64,000 bases of DNA from Hydrogenophaga sp. IBVHS1 (GTDB lineage: Bacteria > Pseudomonadota > Gammaproteobacteria > Burkholderiales > Burkholderiaceae_C), in NCBI RefSeq assembly GCF_002127265.1, contig NZ_NFUU01000001.1, positions 806,001 through 870,000 of the forward strand, in the 5' to 3' direction. The position numbers and the translations under genes are program-made. How positions within the stretch are numbered: position 1 is the first letter of the stretch; every line of letters begins with the position of its first letter. The notes below the pieces were generated by a model. The model worked only from the letters and a program-made list of their open reading frames with translations. It was not told where the DNA came from and made no database searches. Below, in pieces: positions 57,016-64,000 of the stretch.

Positions 57016-58674
57016 ATGTCACGTTCCAATACGGGTTTCGACTACATCATCGTGGGTGCCGGCGCGGCCGGCTGCGTGCTGGCCAACCGCCTCTCGGCCG
57101 ATCCGGCGGTGCGGGTGGCGCTGGTGGAGGCGGGGCCTTCCGATCTCAGCTTCCCGGTCAACGTCAAGACCACGGTGCCGATCGGCAACGTGTTCCTGCT
57201 GCCGCACGAGCGCTACAACTGGCAGTTCAGTTTCCGGGGTGGCGAGGGCGTCAACCAGCGCGACATTCCGTGCCCGCGTGGTCGCCTGTTCGGTGGTTGC
57301 ACTTCGGTCAACGGCACGGTGTACATCCGGGGCCATCAGCACGACTACGACGAGTGGGCCGCGCTGGGCAACCCTGGCTGGGGATACGACGACGTGCTGC
57401 CGTTCTACAAGCATCACGAGAACCGCGCCGCCGGTGCCTCCCGCTGGCACAACCGGGGCGGTGAGCTCGACGTGCAGCGGCTCAAGCACACCAACCCGTT
57501 GTCGCACGCCTTCGTAAGCGCTGCCCAGCAGGCGGGCCACGCGCGCAACGACGACTTCAATGGCGCGCAGCAAGATGGCTTCGGCCTGTTCGAGCTCAAC
57601 CAGCGCGACGGCCGCCGCCTGAGCAGCTCGCGCGCGTTCCTGCATCCGGTGCTGGGGCGACCGAACCTCACGGTGTTCGCCGACACGCTGGTCGAACGCA
57701 TTCGCCTGCGTGCCGGGCGTGCCGTGGGCCTGACCGTGGTGCGGGCCGGTGAGCGCCTGGAGCTGGACGCGGGCACCGAGGTGGTGGTGTCTGCGGGTGC
57801 CATCAATTCGCCGCAGTTGCTGATGCTCTCGGGCATCGGGCCGGCACACATGCTGCGCCAGCCTGGCCTGCAGGTGCAGCACGAACTGCCCGGCGTGGGC
57901 GCGAACCTTCAAGACCATCCCACGGTGTCGGTGGCGGTGTCGAACCCGGGCGCGGAGTCGTATGCGCTGAGCTGGCGCGTGGCACCGCGAGTGGCCTTGG
58001 CGCCTTTCCAGTACCTCTTCGGCCGCACCGGCATGTTGTCGTCCAACGCCGCCGAGTCGGGTGGCTTCTTTCGCAGCCTGCCCGGGCTCGACCGGCCCGA
58101 TCTGCAATACACCTTCATGATCGGCATGAAGGAAAACGCCAAGACCATGCCGCGCCGCCACGGTGTGGTGCTGCATGTGGCTTTGTTGCGCCCCCGCACG
58201 CGCGGCCAGGTGTCGCTGGCCTCGGCCAATCCGGCTGACAAGCCGGTGCTGGACGCGCGGTTCCTGGAAGACCGCGAAGACGCCCGCACGCTGGTGCGTG
58301 GCCTGAAGGAAGCGCGGCGCATCCTGGGCATGCCCGCGATGGCGCCGTACCTGGGCGACGAGCTGTCACCCGGTGCTAGCGCAGTCAGCGACGATCGCAT
58401 TGAAGTCTATGTGCGCCAGGCCACGACCACCACCTACCACCCGGTCGGCACCTGCAAGATGGGGCCTGCCGACGACCCGATGGCCGTGGTGGATGCCCGC
58501 CTTCGCGTGCACGGTATCGAAGGCCTGCGCGTGGCAGACGCGTCCATCATGCCCAACATCATTGGCGGCAACACGGCCGCGCCCTCGATGATGATCGGCG
58601 AGCGTGCCGCGCACTTCCTGTTGAGCCCTCAGGAAGTGGTGCGGCCGCCCGTGGCACTCATGGCTGAAGCGTGA
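57016..58674 (+). CDS. GMC-family FAD oxidoreductase (choline/alcohol dehydrogenase-like)
   Basis: A 552-residue GMC flavoenzyme. The FAD-binding motif FDYIIVGAGAAGCVLANRLS is at residues 8-27. PRGRLFGGCTSVNGTVYIRGHQHDYDEW is the GMC signature 1 region; AGAINSPQLLMLSGIGP is signature 2. The C-terminal pair is His in TTYHPVGTCKMG and Asn in MPNIIGGNTAAPSMMIGERAA. These enzymes oxidise primary alcohols. ATG 57016 was preferred over a TTG at 57004. Its 3' end overlaps the convergent BVMO gene by 17 bases. Confidence 0.92.
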   Translation: MSRSNTGFDYIIVGAGAAGCVLANRLSADPAVRVALVEAGPSDLSFPVNVKTTVPIGNVFLLPHERYNWQFSFRGGEGVNQRDIPCPRGRLFGGCTSVNGTVYIRGHQHDYDEWAALGNPGWGYDDVLPFYKHHENRAAGASRWHNRGGELDVQRLKHTNPLSHAFVSAAQQAGHARNDDFNGAQQDGFGLFELNQRDGRRLSSSRAFLHPVLGRPNLTVFADTLVERIRLRAGRAVGLTVVRAGERLELDAGTEVVVSAGAINSPQLLMLSGIGPAHMLRQPGLQVQHELPGVGANLQDHPTVSVAVSNPGAESYALSWRVAPRVALAPFQYLFGRTGMLSSNAAESGGFFRSLPGLDRPDLQYTFMIGMKENAKTMPRRHGVVLHVALLRPRTRGQVSLASANPADKPVLDARFLEDREDARTLVRGLKEARRILGMPAMAPYLGDELSPGASAVSDDRIEVYVRQATTTTYHPVGTCKMGPADDPMAVVDARLRVHGIEGLRVADASIMPNIIGGNTAAPSMMIGERAAHFLLSPQEVVRPPVALMAEA

Positions 58675-60274
58675 AGCCCTCGTAACCCTTGAACGCCACG
58701 TCCGCGCATTTCATGCGGTAGACGCCGTGGCCGCCCACGTAGGGCAGAAACACGCGGGGCTTGCCCGGGATGTTGGCGCCGGTGTACCAGGAGTTGGCGC
58801 GCGGGAAGAGGGTGGTGTCGGCGACTTCGTTGACGTGGCGGACCCAGGCCTCCTCAAAGTCGACTTGCGCCTCCATGCGACGCACGCCCTTCTGCCCGAG
58901 GTAGCGCAGGCAGTCGGCGATCCATTCGATGTGCTGTTCGATCGAGGTGATCATGTTGGTCAGCACCGAGGGGCTTCCGGGGCCAGTCACCATGAACAGG
59001 TTCGGATAGCCCGCGGTCATGAGGCCCAGGTAGGTCTTGGGTCCGTGTGCCCATTTCTCGGCCAGTGATGGGCCGCCATCGACGCGAATGTCGATGTTGA
59101 GGATGGCCCCGGTCACCGCGTCGTAACCGGTGGCGAACACGATGGCGTCCAGCTCGTATTCCTTTTCGGTCGTGCGCAGGCCCTTGGGCGTGATCTCTTC
59201 GATCGGGTGCTCACGCACATTGACCAGCTTCACGTTGTCGCGGTTGTAGGTTTCGTAGTAGTCGGTGTCCACGCAGATGCGCTTGGTGCCGATGGCGTGG
59301 TCCGTGGGCGTCAGCAGCGCGGCCACGGCCGGGTCTTTCACCTTCTGGCGAATCTTGTTGCGCACGAACTCGGCCATGGTTTCGTTGGCCTTTTCGTTCG
59401 AGAGAATGTCTTTGTAGATGCGCGTGAAGCCTGGCCCGCCGTGCGCCCAGCCGGCCTCGTAGACCTTCGCGCGCTGGTCGTCGGGCACTTCAAGAGCCCC
59501 CTTGTCGGGCGTGGGATGGCAGGCGATGCCGGCCGAGGAGTAGCGCGCCTTTTCCCGCCGCGCCGGGTAGTGCGCCTTGAACCAGGCTTCGTATTCGGCG
59601 GGCATGGGAATGTTCCACGCCGGCAGACTGAAATTGGCCGTGCGCTGGAACACGGTGAGCTGCCTGGCCTGCTCGGCAATGCGCGGAATGGCCTGGATGC
59701 CACTGGAGCCGGTGCCGATCACGCCCACGCGCAGGCCACTGAAGTCAACACCTTCATGCGGCCAGGTGCCGGTGTGGTACAGCTTGCCCTTGAAGCTGTC
59801 GCGGCCGGGAAAGTCCGGCATGCGCGGCAACGAGAGGCAGCCACCGGCCACCACGAAAAAGCGTGCGGTCACAGCATCACCCCGGTCGGTGCGCAGCGTC
59901 CAGAGCTTGCTTTCGGAATCGAAGGCGGCGCTCACCACGCGGGTGCTGAACTGGATGGCGTCGCGCAGCTTGAAGCGGTCGGCCACGTGGTTGGCGTAGC
60001 GCAGGATCTCGCCCTGCTGCGCGTACTTCTCGCTCCACGTCCATTCCTGTTGCAGTTCGTCGCTGAAGGAATACGAGTACTCCATGCTCTCCACATCGCA
60101 GCGCGCCCCGGGGTAGCGGTTCCAGTACCAGGTGCCACCCACGCCATCGCCCGCCTCGAAGGCGCGCACGTTCAGCCCTTGCTGACGAAACTTGTGAATG
60201 GCGTACAGGCCGCCGAAGCCGGCTCCAACAATGACAACGTCCAGCGCGGTGGCTGATGGCGTAGAGGCGTTCAC
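58658..60274 (-). CDS. Type I Baeyer-Villiger monooxygenase (flavoprotein), copy A
   Basis: A 538-residue FAD/NADPH monooxygenase. The FAD GxGxxG is VVIVGAGFGGLYAIHKFR (about residues 14-31), the BVMO fingerprint F-x-G-x3-H-x3-W-P is FKGKLYHTGTWPHEG (about 158), and the NADPH GxGxxG is VGVIGTGSSGIQAIPRIAEQ. This set inserts one oxygen next to a ketone, making an ester or lactone. It begins with GTG 60274, with AGGAGA 8 bases upstream. The SDR-like gene is 44 bp upstream on the same strand, so both may share the operator at 61133-61159. Confidence 0.93.
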   Translation of the reverse strand: MNASTPSATALDVVIVGAGFGGLYAIHKFRQQGLNVRAFEAGDGVGGTWYWNRYPGARCDVESMEYSYSFSDELQQEWTWSEKYAQQGEILRYANHVADRFKLRDAIQFSTRVVSAAFDSESKLWTLRTDRGDAVTARFFVVAGGCLSLPRMPDFPGRDSFKGKLYHTGTWPHEGVDFSGLRVGVIGTGSSGIQAIPRIAEQARQLTVFQRTANFSLPAWNIPMPAEYEAWFKAHYPARREKARYSSAGIACHPTPDKGALEVPDDQRAKVYEAGWAHGGPGFTRIYKDILSNEKANETMAEFVRNKIRQKVKDPAVAALLTPTDHAIGTKRICVDTDYYETYNRDNVKLVNVREHPIEEITPKGLRTTEKEYELDAIVFATGYDAVTGAILNIDIRVDGGPSLAEKWAHGPKTYLGLMTAGYPNLFMVTGPGSPSVLTNMITSIEQHIEWIADCLRYLGQKGVRRMEAQVDFEEAWVRHVNEVADTTLFPRANSWYTGANIPGKPRVFLPYVGGHGVYRMKCADVAFKGYEGFTLQP

Positions 60275-60318
60275 GGAAGATGTCTCCTGAGATGGTTGGG
60301 GTGAGGGGATCAGCGGGC

Positions 60319-61110
60319 TCAGACCACGAGCGGCACGGAAGCGCCGTCCAGCGACATGACGACGCCGGTGACATAGGCCGCGCGGGGCGAGGCGAGGAAC
60401 ACCACCACGTCGGCGATGTCCTGAGGGTTGGCCAGACGGCCCAGTGGTGCGCGCGATTGCGCCTGGCGCAGGGCTTCTTCTTCCGGCACGTTGCGTTGCC
60501 GCGCGTCGGCCGAGATGCTGGCGGCGGCGCGCTCGGTGAGCGTGAGGGCGGGATTGACGGCGTTCACGCGCACGCCCCGGGGCGCATAGGCTGCGGCCAT
60601 GCCCACGGTAGAAAGCATGAGCGCCGCGTTGGCTGAGCCGCCCGCGAGGTGGTGAATCGTGGCCACCTTCCCGCCCATGCCCACCACGTTGACCACGGCG
60701 CCCTGGCCGCGCGCACCCATGCGTTTGATGAGCGGGTCCGTCACGTTGATGTAGCTGAAGAACTTGGCCTGCATGGCAGCCTGCCAGGCGGCGGGGCTGA
60801 GTTCGGCAAACGGCGTGAGCTTGGCTGCGCCGGCCGAATTCACCAGGATGTCGATGGGTCCACCGGCATGCTCGGCCGCATCCACCATGGCCAGCGCGGC
60901 TTGCGCATCGCTCAGGTCGGCGCTGTGGGTTGCCACGGTGGCGCCGGTTTCCTTCAGCAGTTGTGCCTGTGCGGTCTTGAGGTTTTCCGGACTGCGCCCA
61001 GCGATGCTCACGCGGGCGCCTTCGCGCAGAAATTCCAGCGCGCAGGCCAGGCCGATACCGCGACTGCCGCCCGTGACCAGCACGTGTTTTCCGGTGAGTT
61101 TGAGGTCCAT
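60319..61110 (-). CDS. SDR-fold protein lacking the canonical catalytic residues
   Basis: A 263-residue Rossmann-fold protein. The dinucleotide motif TGGSRGIG (about residues 13-20) and the NSAG motif (about 90-93) are intact, but the catalytic region differs: the usual Ser-Ser is replaced (VVNVVGMGG), and the Y-x3-K segment is AGGSANAAL, with Gly at the Tyr position and Asn at the Lys position. It may be a non-standard dehydrogenase or isomerase, or a cofactor-binding protein. GGAGAC precedes the ATG. First minus-strand gene from the divergent operator; BVMO copy A follows. Confidence 0.88.
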   Translation of the reverse strand: MDLKLTGKHVLVTGGSRGIGLACALEFLREGARVSIAGRSPENLKTAQAQLLKETGATVATHSADLSDAQAALAMVDAAEHAGGPIDILVNSAGAAKLTPFAELSPAAWQAAMQAKFFSYINVTDPLIKRMGARGQGAVVNVVGMGGKVATIHHLAGGSANAALMLSTVGMAAAYAPRGVRVNAVNPALTLTERAAASISADARQRNVPEEEALRQAQSRAPLGRLANPQDIADVVVFLASPRAAYVTGVVMSLDGASVPLVV

Positions 61111-61132
61111 GCTGTCTCCGTGTGCATGCTGG

Positions 61133-61159
61133 AATTGAAATGGTCTTACCAGTACAATT
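61133..61159. promoter_or_regulatory. 27-bp PdhR/FadR-type operator in the divergent BVMO/SDR promoter
   Basis: Nested dyad: inner TGGT-CTT-ACCA (61141-61151) matches the FadR-subfamily consensus T-n-G-T-n3-A-C-n-A, and outer AATTG (61133-61137) and CAATT (61155-61159) are symmetric at 3-bp spacings. It lies 22 bp from the SDR start and 48 bp from the BVMO copy B start, where a GntR-family regulator could control both directions. Confidence 0.8.
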
Positions 61160-61207
61160 CTACGACCTTTAGGCGATTTTCAGTGCGTGTGTTTCGAGGA
61201 GACTCCA

Positions 61208-62833
61208 TTGAGCAAGAGCAGCAACGCCCCTCCGGTCCAGCTCGATGCCATCGTCGTCGGTGCCGGCTTTGCGGGCATCTACCAGCTCTACAGCCTGCGG
61301 CGCATCGGCCTGTCGGCCCGGGTGCTGGAGGCGGGTGAGGGCGTGGGCGGAACCTGGTTCTGGAACCGCTATCCCGGCGCGCGTTGCGACGTGGAGAGCC
61401 TCGACTATTCCTATTCGTTCAGCGACGAGCTGCAACAGGAGTGGGACTGGAAAGAGCGCTACGCGCCGCAACCCGACATCCTGCGCTACATCAACCACGT
61501 CGTGGATCGTTTTGATTTGCGCCGCGACATTCAGTTGAACGCGCGCGTGACTTCCGCCATCTACGACGAGGCCGAGGACCGCTGGCTGGTCACCACCGAG
61601 GGTGGCGACCGCTTCTCGGCTCGCTACTGCATCATGGCCACCGGCTGCCTGTCGATCCCGCAGGCGCCCCAGTTCCCCGGGCTCGAATCTTTCAAGGGCC
61701 GGTGGTACCACAGCGCGAACTGGCCGCACGAAGGCGTGGACTTCGCGGGCCAGCGCGTGGGTCTCATCGGCACCGGTTCCAGTGGGGTGCAGATGACGCC
61801 GGAGATCGCGCAGCGCGCGAAGCACCTCACCGTATTTCAGCGCACCGCCAACTACAGCGTGCCAGCGCAGAACGAACCCATCACGCCCGAGCAGCTCGCC
61901 GAGGTCAAGTCCACCTATGGCGCGCGCCGCGAGCGCGCGCTGGAGACCCACACCGGCCACTTCCTCATCGCCAACGACAAGTCGGCCATGGAGGTGAGCG
62001 AAGCCGAACGGCGCAAGGAGTTCGAGTTCCGCTGGAAGGGCGCGGGTGGCGGCTTTCGTATGCTGCGCGCGTTCAACGACCTGATGGTGAACAAGCAGTC
62101 GAACGACCAGGCGGCCGAGTTCGTGCGCAGCAAGATCCGCGCGACGGTGAAAGACCCGGTAACCGCCGAGCTGCTGTGTCCCAGGGACGACCTGCCTTTC
62201 GGCACCAAGCGCCTGTGCGTGGATACCGACTACTACCAGACCTTCAACCGCGACAACGTGTCCCTGGTGGATGTGCGGACCGACCCGCTGGTGGAGGCCA
62301 CGCCCAATGGCCTGCGCACGCAATCCGGTCAGGAATACCCGCTCGACGTGATCGTTTTTGCCACCGGTTTCGACGCCATGACCGGCGCCCTGAAGTCCAT
62401 CGATGTGCGCGGTGTGGGCGGCCAGGCGCTGCGCGACAAGTGGGTGGATGGGCCGCGCACCTACCTGGGTCTGGCCGTGGCGGGCTTTCCGAACCTGTTC
62501 ATCCTCGCCGGTCCCGGCAGCCCTTCGGTGCTCAGCAACATGGTGCACTCCATCGAGCTGCACGTGAACTGGCTCACCCGTTGCCTCGAAGACGCGCGCG
62601 CCAGGGGCGTGCGCCGCATCGAAGCGCAGCAGCGTGCCGAGGACGACTGGGTGCACCACGTGAACGAAGTCGCTGACCGCACGCTCTACCCCACGGCCAA
62701 TTCTTGGTACATGGGTTCCAACATGCCGGGCAAGCCGCGCGTGTTCATGCCTTACGTGGCGGGCGTGCCGGCCTACCGAAAGATCGTCAACGAAGTGGCG
62801 GCCGACGGCTACAGAGGGTTCGAGATGGTATGA
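61208..62833 (+). CDS. Type I Baeyer-Villiger monooxygenase (flavoprotein), copy B
   Basis: A 541-residue FAD/NADPH monooxygenase. Motifs are AIVVGAGFAGIYQLYSLR (about residues 14-31), the fingerprint FKGRWYHSANWPHEG (about 161-175) and VGLIGTGSSGVQMTPEIAQR. Start TTG 61208 was chosen because GAGGAG lies 7 bases upstream; a GTG at 61187 has no ribosome site. It is clearly related to copy A but not a recent duplicate, and is divergently transcribed from the SDR/copy A pair through one operator. Its 3' end overlaps the convergent Gfo/Idh gene by 25 bases. Confidence 0.93.
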   Translation: MSKSSNAPPVQLDAIVVGAGFAGIYQLYSLRRIGLSARVLEAGEGVGGTWFWNRYPGARCDVESLDYSYSFSDELQQEWDWKERYAPQPDILRYINHVVDRFDLRRDIQLNARVTSAIYDEAEDRWLVTTEGGDRFSARYCIMATGCLSIPQAPQFPGLESFKGRWYHSANWPHEGVDFAGQRVGLIGTGSSGVQMTPEIAQRAKHLTVFQRTANYSVPAQNEPITPEQLAEVKSTYGARRERALETHTGHFLIANDKSAMEVSEAERRKEFEFRWKGAGGGFRMLRAFNDLMVNKQSNDQAAEFVRSKIRATVKDPVTAELLCPRDDLPFGTKRLCVDTDYYQTFNRDNVSLVDVRTDPLVEATPNGLRTQSGQEYPLDVIVFATGFDAMTGALKSIDVRGVGGQALRDKWVDGPRTYLGLAVAGFPNLFILAGPGSPSVLSNMVHSIELHVNWLTRCLEDARARGVRRIEAQQRAEDDWVHHVNEVADRTLYPTANSWYMGSNMPGKPRVFMPYVAGVPAYRKIVNEVAADGYRGFEMV

Positions 62834-63876
62834 AGCCGCACCACGTGCTGCGCCAGCGCGGCTTCGTGCACGGCCAGTGCAGCCTGCAGGGTGCGTATGC
62901 CGTCCACCCCCGAACACAGCGGTTGCTCGCGCCCTTCGGCCACGGCGCGCACGTGGCGCAGTTGTTCCATGTAGGGGTCTTGCCGGTGCAGCATGGTCTG
63001 GCTCTGGGTGAGCGGTTCGTGCCAGCCGCGCTTGCCATCGAAGCGCCAGGTATGGAGGCGGGGCAGGGTGATGGAACCTTCGGTGCCGCTGAGGAAGTGG
63101 GTGTCCACCGACACCTGGGCGTAGTGCGGCGCCTCGCCGGCGGCGAGGTCCCAGTTCCACGGCGTCACTGCGGCGTCGGACACAGTGAGCGTGCCGAGCG
63201 CGCCATTGGCAAAGCGCAGCAGCACGGCGGCCGTATCTTCCACCTCGAAGCCCCGCACGGCGCTGGAGGTCATGGCCTGCACGCTGTCGATTTCACCCAC
63301 CAGAAAGCGAAGCAGATCGAGGTCGTGGATCAGGTTGATCAGCACCGGCCCGCCGCCCTTTTCGCGCCGCCAGGCGAGGTCGAAGTAGCTGTCGGGTTTG
63401 AGCCAGGTCGCCATGCCGTTGACGCTGACAGGGCGGCCCAGCACGCCTTCGTTCACCAGGGCACGGGCGCGCTGGATGATGGGGTTGTGGCGGCGCTGGT
63501 GGCCCACCATGACGGGCACTCCCGCGCGTTTGGCGGCGTCGCACAGCCGTTGGGCGTTCTCGATGGTGTCGGCCACCGGTTTCTCCATCAGAACCGGCAG
63601 GCCGCGCGAGATGCAGTCGATGCCGACATCGGCGTGCGTGTGGTTGGGCGTGGCCACGATGGCCGCGCGCGCGTCCGATTTTTCCAGCAACTCGCGGTGG
63701 TCCGCGTACCAGGCCAGGCCCAGGCTTTCGGCCAGCTTGCGCGCCGCGGGCGTGGGGTCGGCAATGCCCGCTACCGACACATCGGGATGGCGCAGCGTGC
63801 GCTCGATGTGCATGCGACCAATGGCCCCCGCGCCAATGACGGCGACAGGCATGCGGGAAGTGGGGGATGCGGTCAT
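62809..63876 (-). CDS. Gfo/Idh/MocA-family oxidoreductase
   Basis: A 355-residue NAD(P)-dependent oxidoreductase. The N-terminal Rossmann motif is VAVIGAGAIGRMHIERTL; AAIVATPNHTHADVGIDCISRGLPVLMEKPVADT contains the catalytic EKP, and the C-terminal domain has GGPVLINLIHDLDLLRFLVGEID. Members act on sugars, inositol or related cyclic polyols, and on some dihydrodiols. Starts at ATG 63876, 63852 or 63924 are possible; 63876 fits best. It is divergent from the partial gene at 63964, with a TGGT-N3-ACCA site between. Confidence 0.88.
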   Translation of the reverse strand: MTASPTSRMPVAVIGAGAIGRMHIERTLRHPDVSVAGIADPTPAARKLAESLGLAWYADHRELLEKSDARAAIVATPNHTHADVGIDCISRGLPVLMEKPVADTIENAQRLCDAAKRAGVPVMVGHQRRHNPIIQRARALVNEGVLGRPVSVNGMATWLKPDSYFDLAWRREKGGGPVLINLIHDLDLLRFLVGEIDSVQAMTSSAVRGFEVEDTAAVLLRFANGALGTLTVSDAAVTPWNWDLAAGEAPHYAQVSVDTHFLSGTEGSITLPRLHTWRFDGKRGWHEPLTQSQTMLHRQDPYMEQLRHVRAVAEGREQPLCSGVDGIRTLQAALAVHEAALAQHVVRLHTISNPL

Positions 63877-63916
63877 GGTCGGCGGAAGAGGACGGTGAAA
63901 TCGCGATAGTATCCTA

Positions 63917-63927
63917 TGGTCCAACCA
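63917..63927. promoter_or_regulatory. Second FadR/PdhR-type operator
   Basis: TGGT-CCA-ACCA (63917-63927) has the same T-n-G-T-n3-A-C-n-A pattern as the site at 61141-61151, with a different centre and no extended outer arms. It lies in the divergent gap between the Gfo/Idh gene and the partial gene at 63964. Confidence 0.6.
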
Positions 63928-63963
63928 AACGCGACAGCCTTAAAACACCGAGGAAAAGACACC

Positions 63964-64000
63964 GTGAGCAGCCCGCCCTCCCTGAAGAAAGAAGTCGATC
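63964..64000 (+). CDS. Start of an unidentified gene, cut by the window end
   Basis: A GTG start with GAGG about 10 bases upstream opens a frame of 12 codons (MSSPPSLKKEVD) that runs off the window. Too short to identify. Its place after a FadR-type operator and divergent from a catabolic gene would suit a GntR-family regulator or another pathway gene, but that is a guess. Confidence 0.5.
   Translation, partial: MSSPPSLKKEVD

Noticed and set aside
58658..58674. Gene overlap at the GMC/BVMO junction as a sign of misannotation
   Set aside because: Both convergent 3' ends are family-consistent; a 17-base tail-to-tail overlap is plausible, as is the similar 25-base overlap at 62809-62833.

Overview
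The window is a GC-rich beta-proteobacterial chromosome segment, most like the Comamonadaceae (a Hydrogenophaga/Acidovorax/Variovorax-type genome). This rests on the gene orders prfB-pepN-fbp, folC-SPOR-cvpA-purF-metZ-gltX and plsY-ridA, the abundance of Liv-type ABC transporters, and codon usage. No species name can be justified from the sequence alone.

Region 1 (1-9493) is accessory DNA that ends at a tRNA-Thr(CGT) gene. It opens with a 5'-truncated Snf2/RapA-like helicase. A lower-GC patch follows, with an IS3 transposase remnant, a putative ADP-ribosyltransferase-fold protein and two different HEPN-domain proteins, all on the minus strand. A plus-strand block pointing at the tRNA then carries two small membrane proteins, an ArdC-like antirestriction/zincin protein, a short RadC-like JAMM protein, a DUF1071 single-strand annealing protein and a YqaJ-type exonuclease broken by three lesions. 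Hairpins sit in the gaps before several of these genes. This looks like the right end of an integrated element or its remnant; no integrase is visible.

Region 2 (9494-19003) is core chromosome: fbp, pepN, prfB (with the programmed +1 frameshift), a PagP-like outer-membrane protein, an alpha/beta hydrolase, an acyl-CoA synthetase and a LysR regulator. Region 3 (19199-24645) is a putrescine-type ABC importer operon (substrate-binding protein, ATPase, two permeases) ending in an aminobutyraldehyde-type dehydrogenase, divergent from the LysR gene that probably controls it. Region 4 (24694-40813) is housekeeping: an OmpA-like lipoprotein, an aldo/keto reductase, ybaK, plsY, ridA, a retropepsin, yajQ, a glycosyltransferase, murB, argG, ppnP, an ArsC-like protein, folC, a SPOR protein, cvpA, purF, metZ, gltX and a tRNA-Ala/Glu/Asp cluster.

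Region 5 (40862-48896) holds a SelA-fold PLP protein, a LuxR-type regulator and, divergent from it, an amidase followed by a Liv-type ABC transporter whose second permease is fused to an ATPase. It reads as an amide import-and-hydrolysis unit. Region 6 (48893-64000) holds an RDD protein and then a catabolic cluster: FadR-type regulator, complete Liv transporter, aldehyde dehydrogenase, GMC oxidoreductase, two type I Baeyer-Villiger monooxygenases (BVMOs), an SDR-fold protein lacking the catalytic Tyr/Lys, a Gfo/Idh-type oxidoreductase and the start of another gene. TGGT-N3-ACCA operators of the PdhR/FadR type lie in the two divergent gaps near the right end.

The least explained signals are: (i) three long palindromic repeats, all between convergent genes, with a shared core but copy-specific and perfectly self-complementary arms; (ii) the double-HEPN/ART-like cassette; (iii) the BVMO/SDR cluster with its operators and residue-level oddities.
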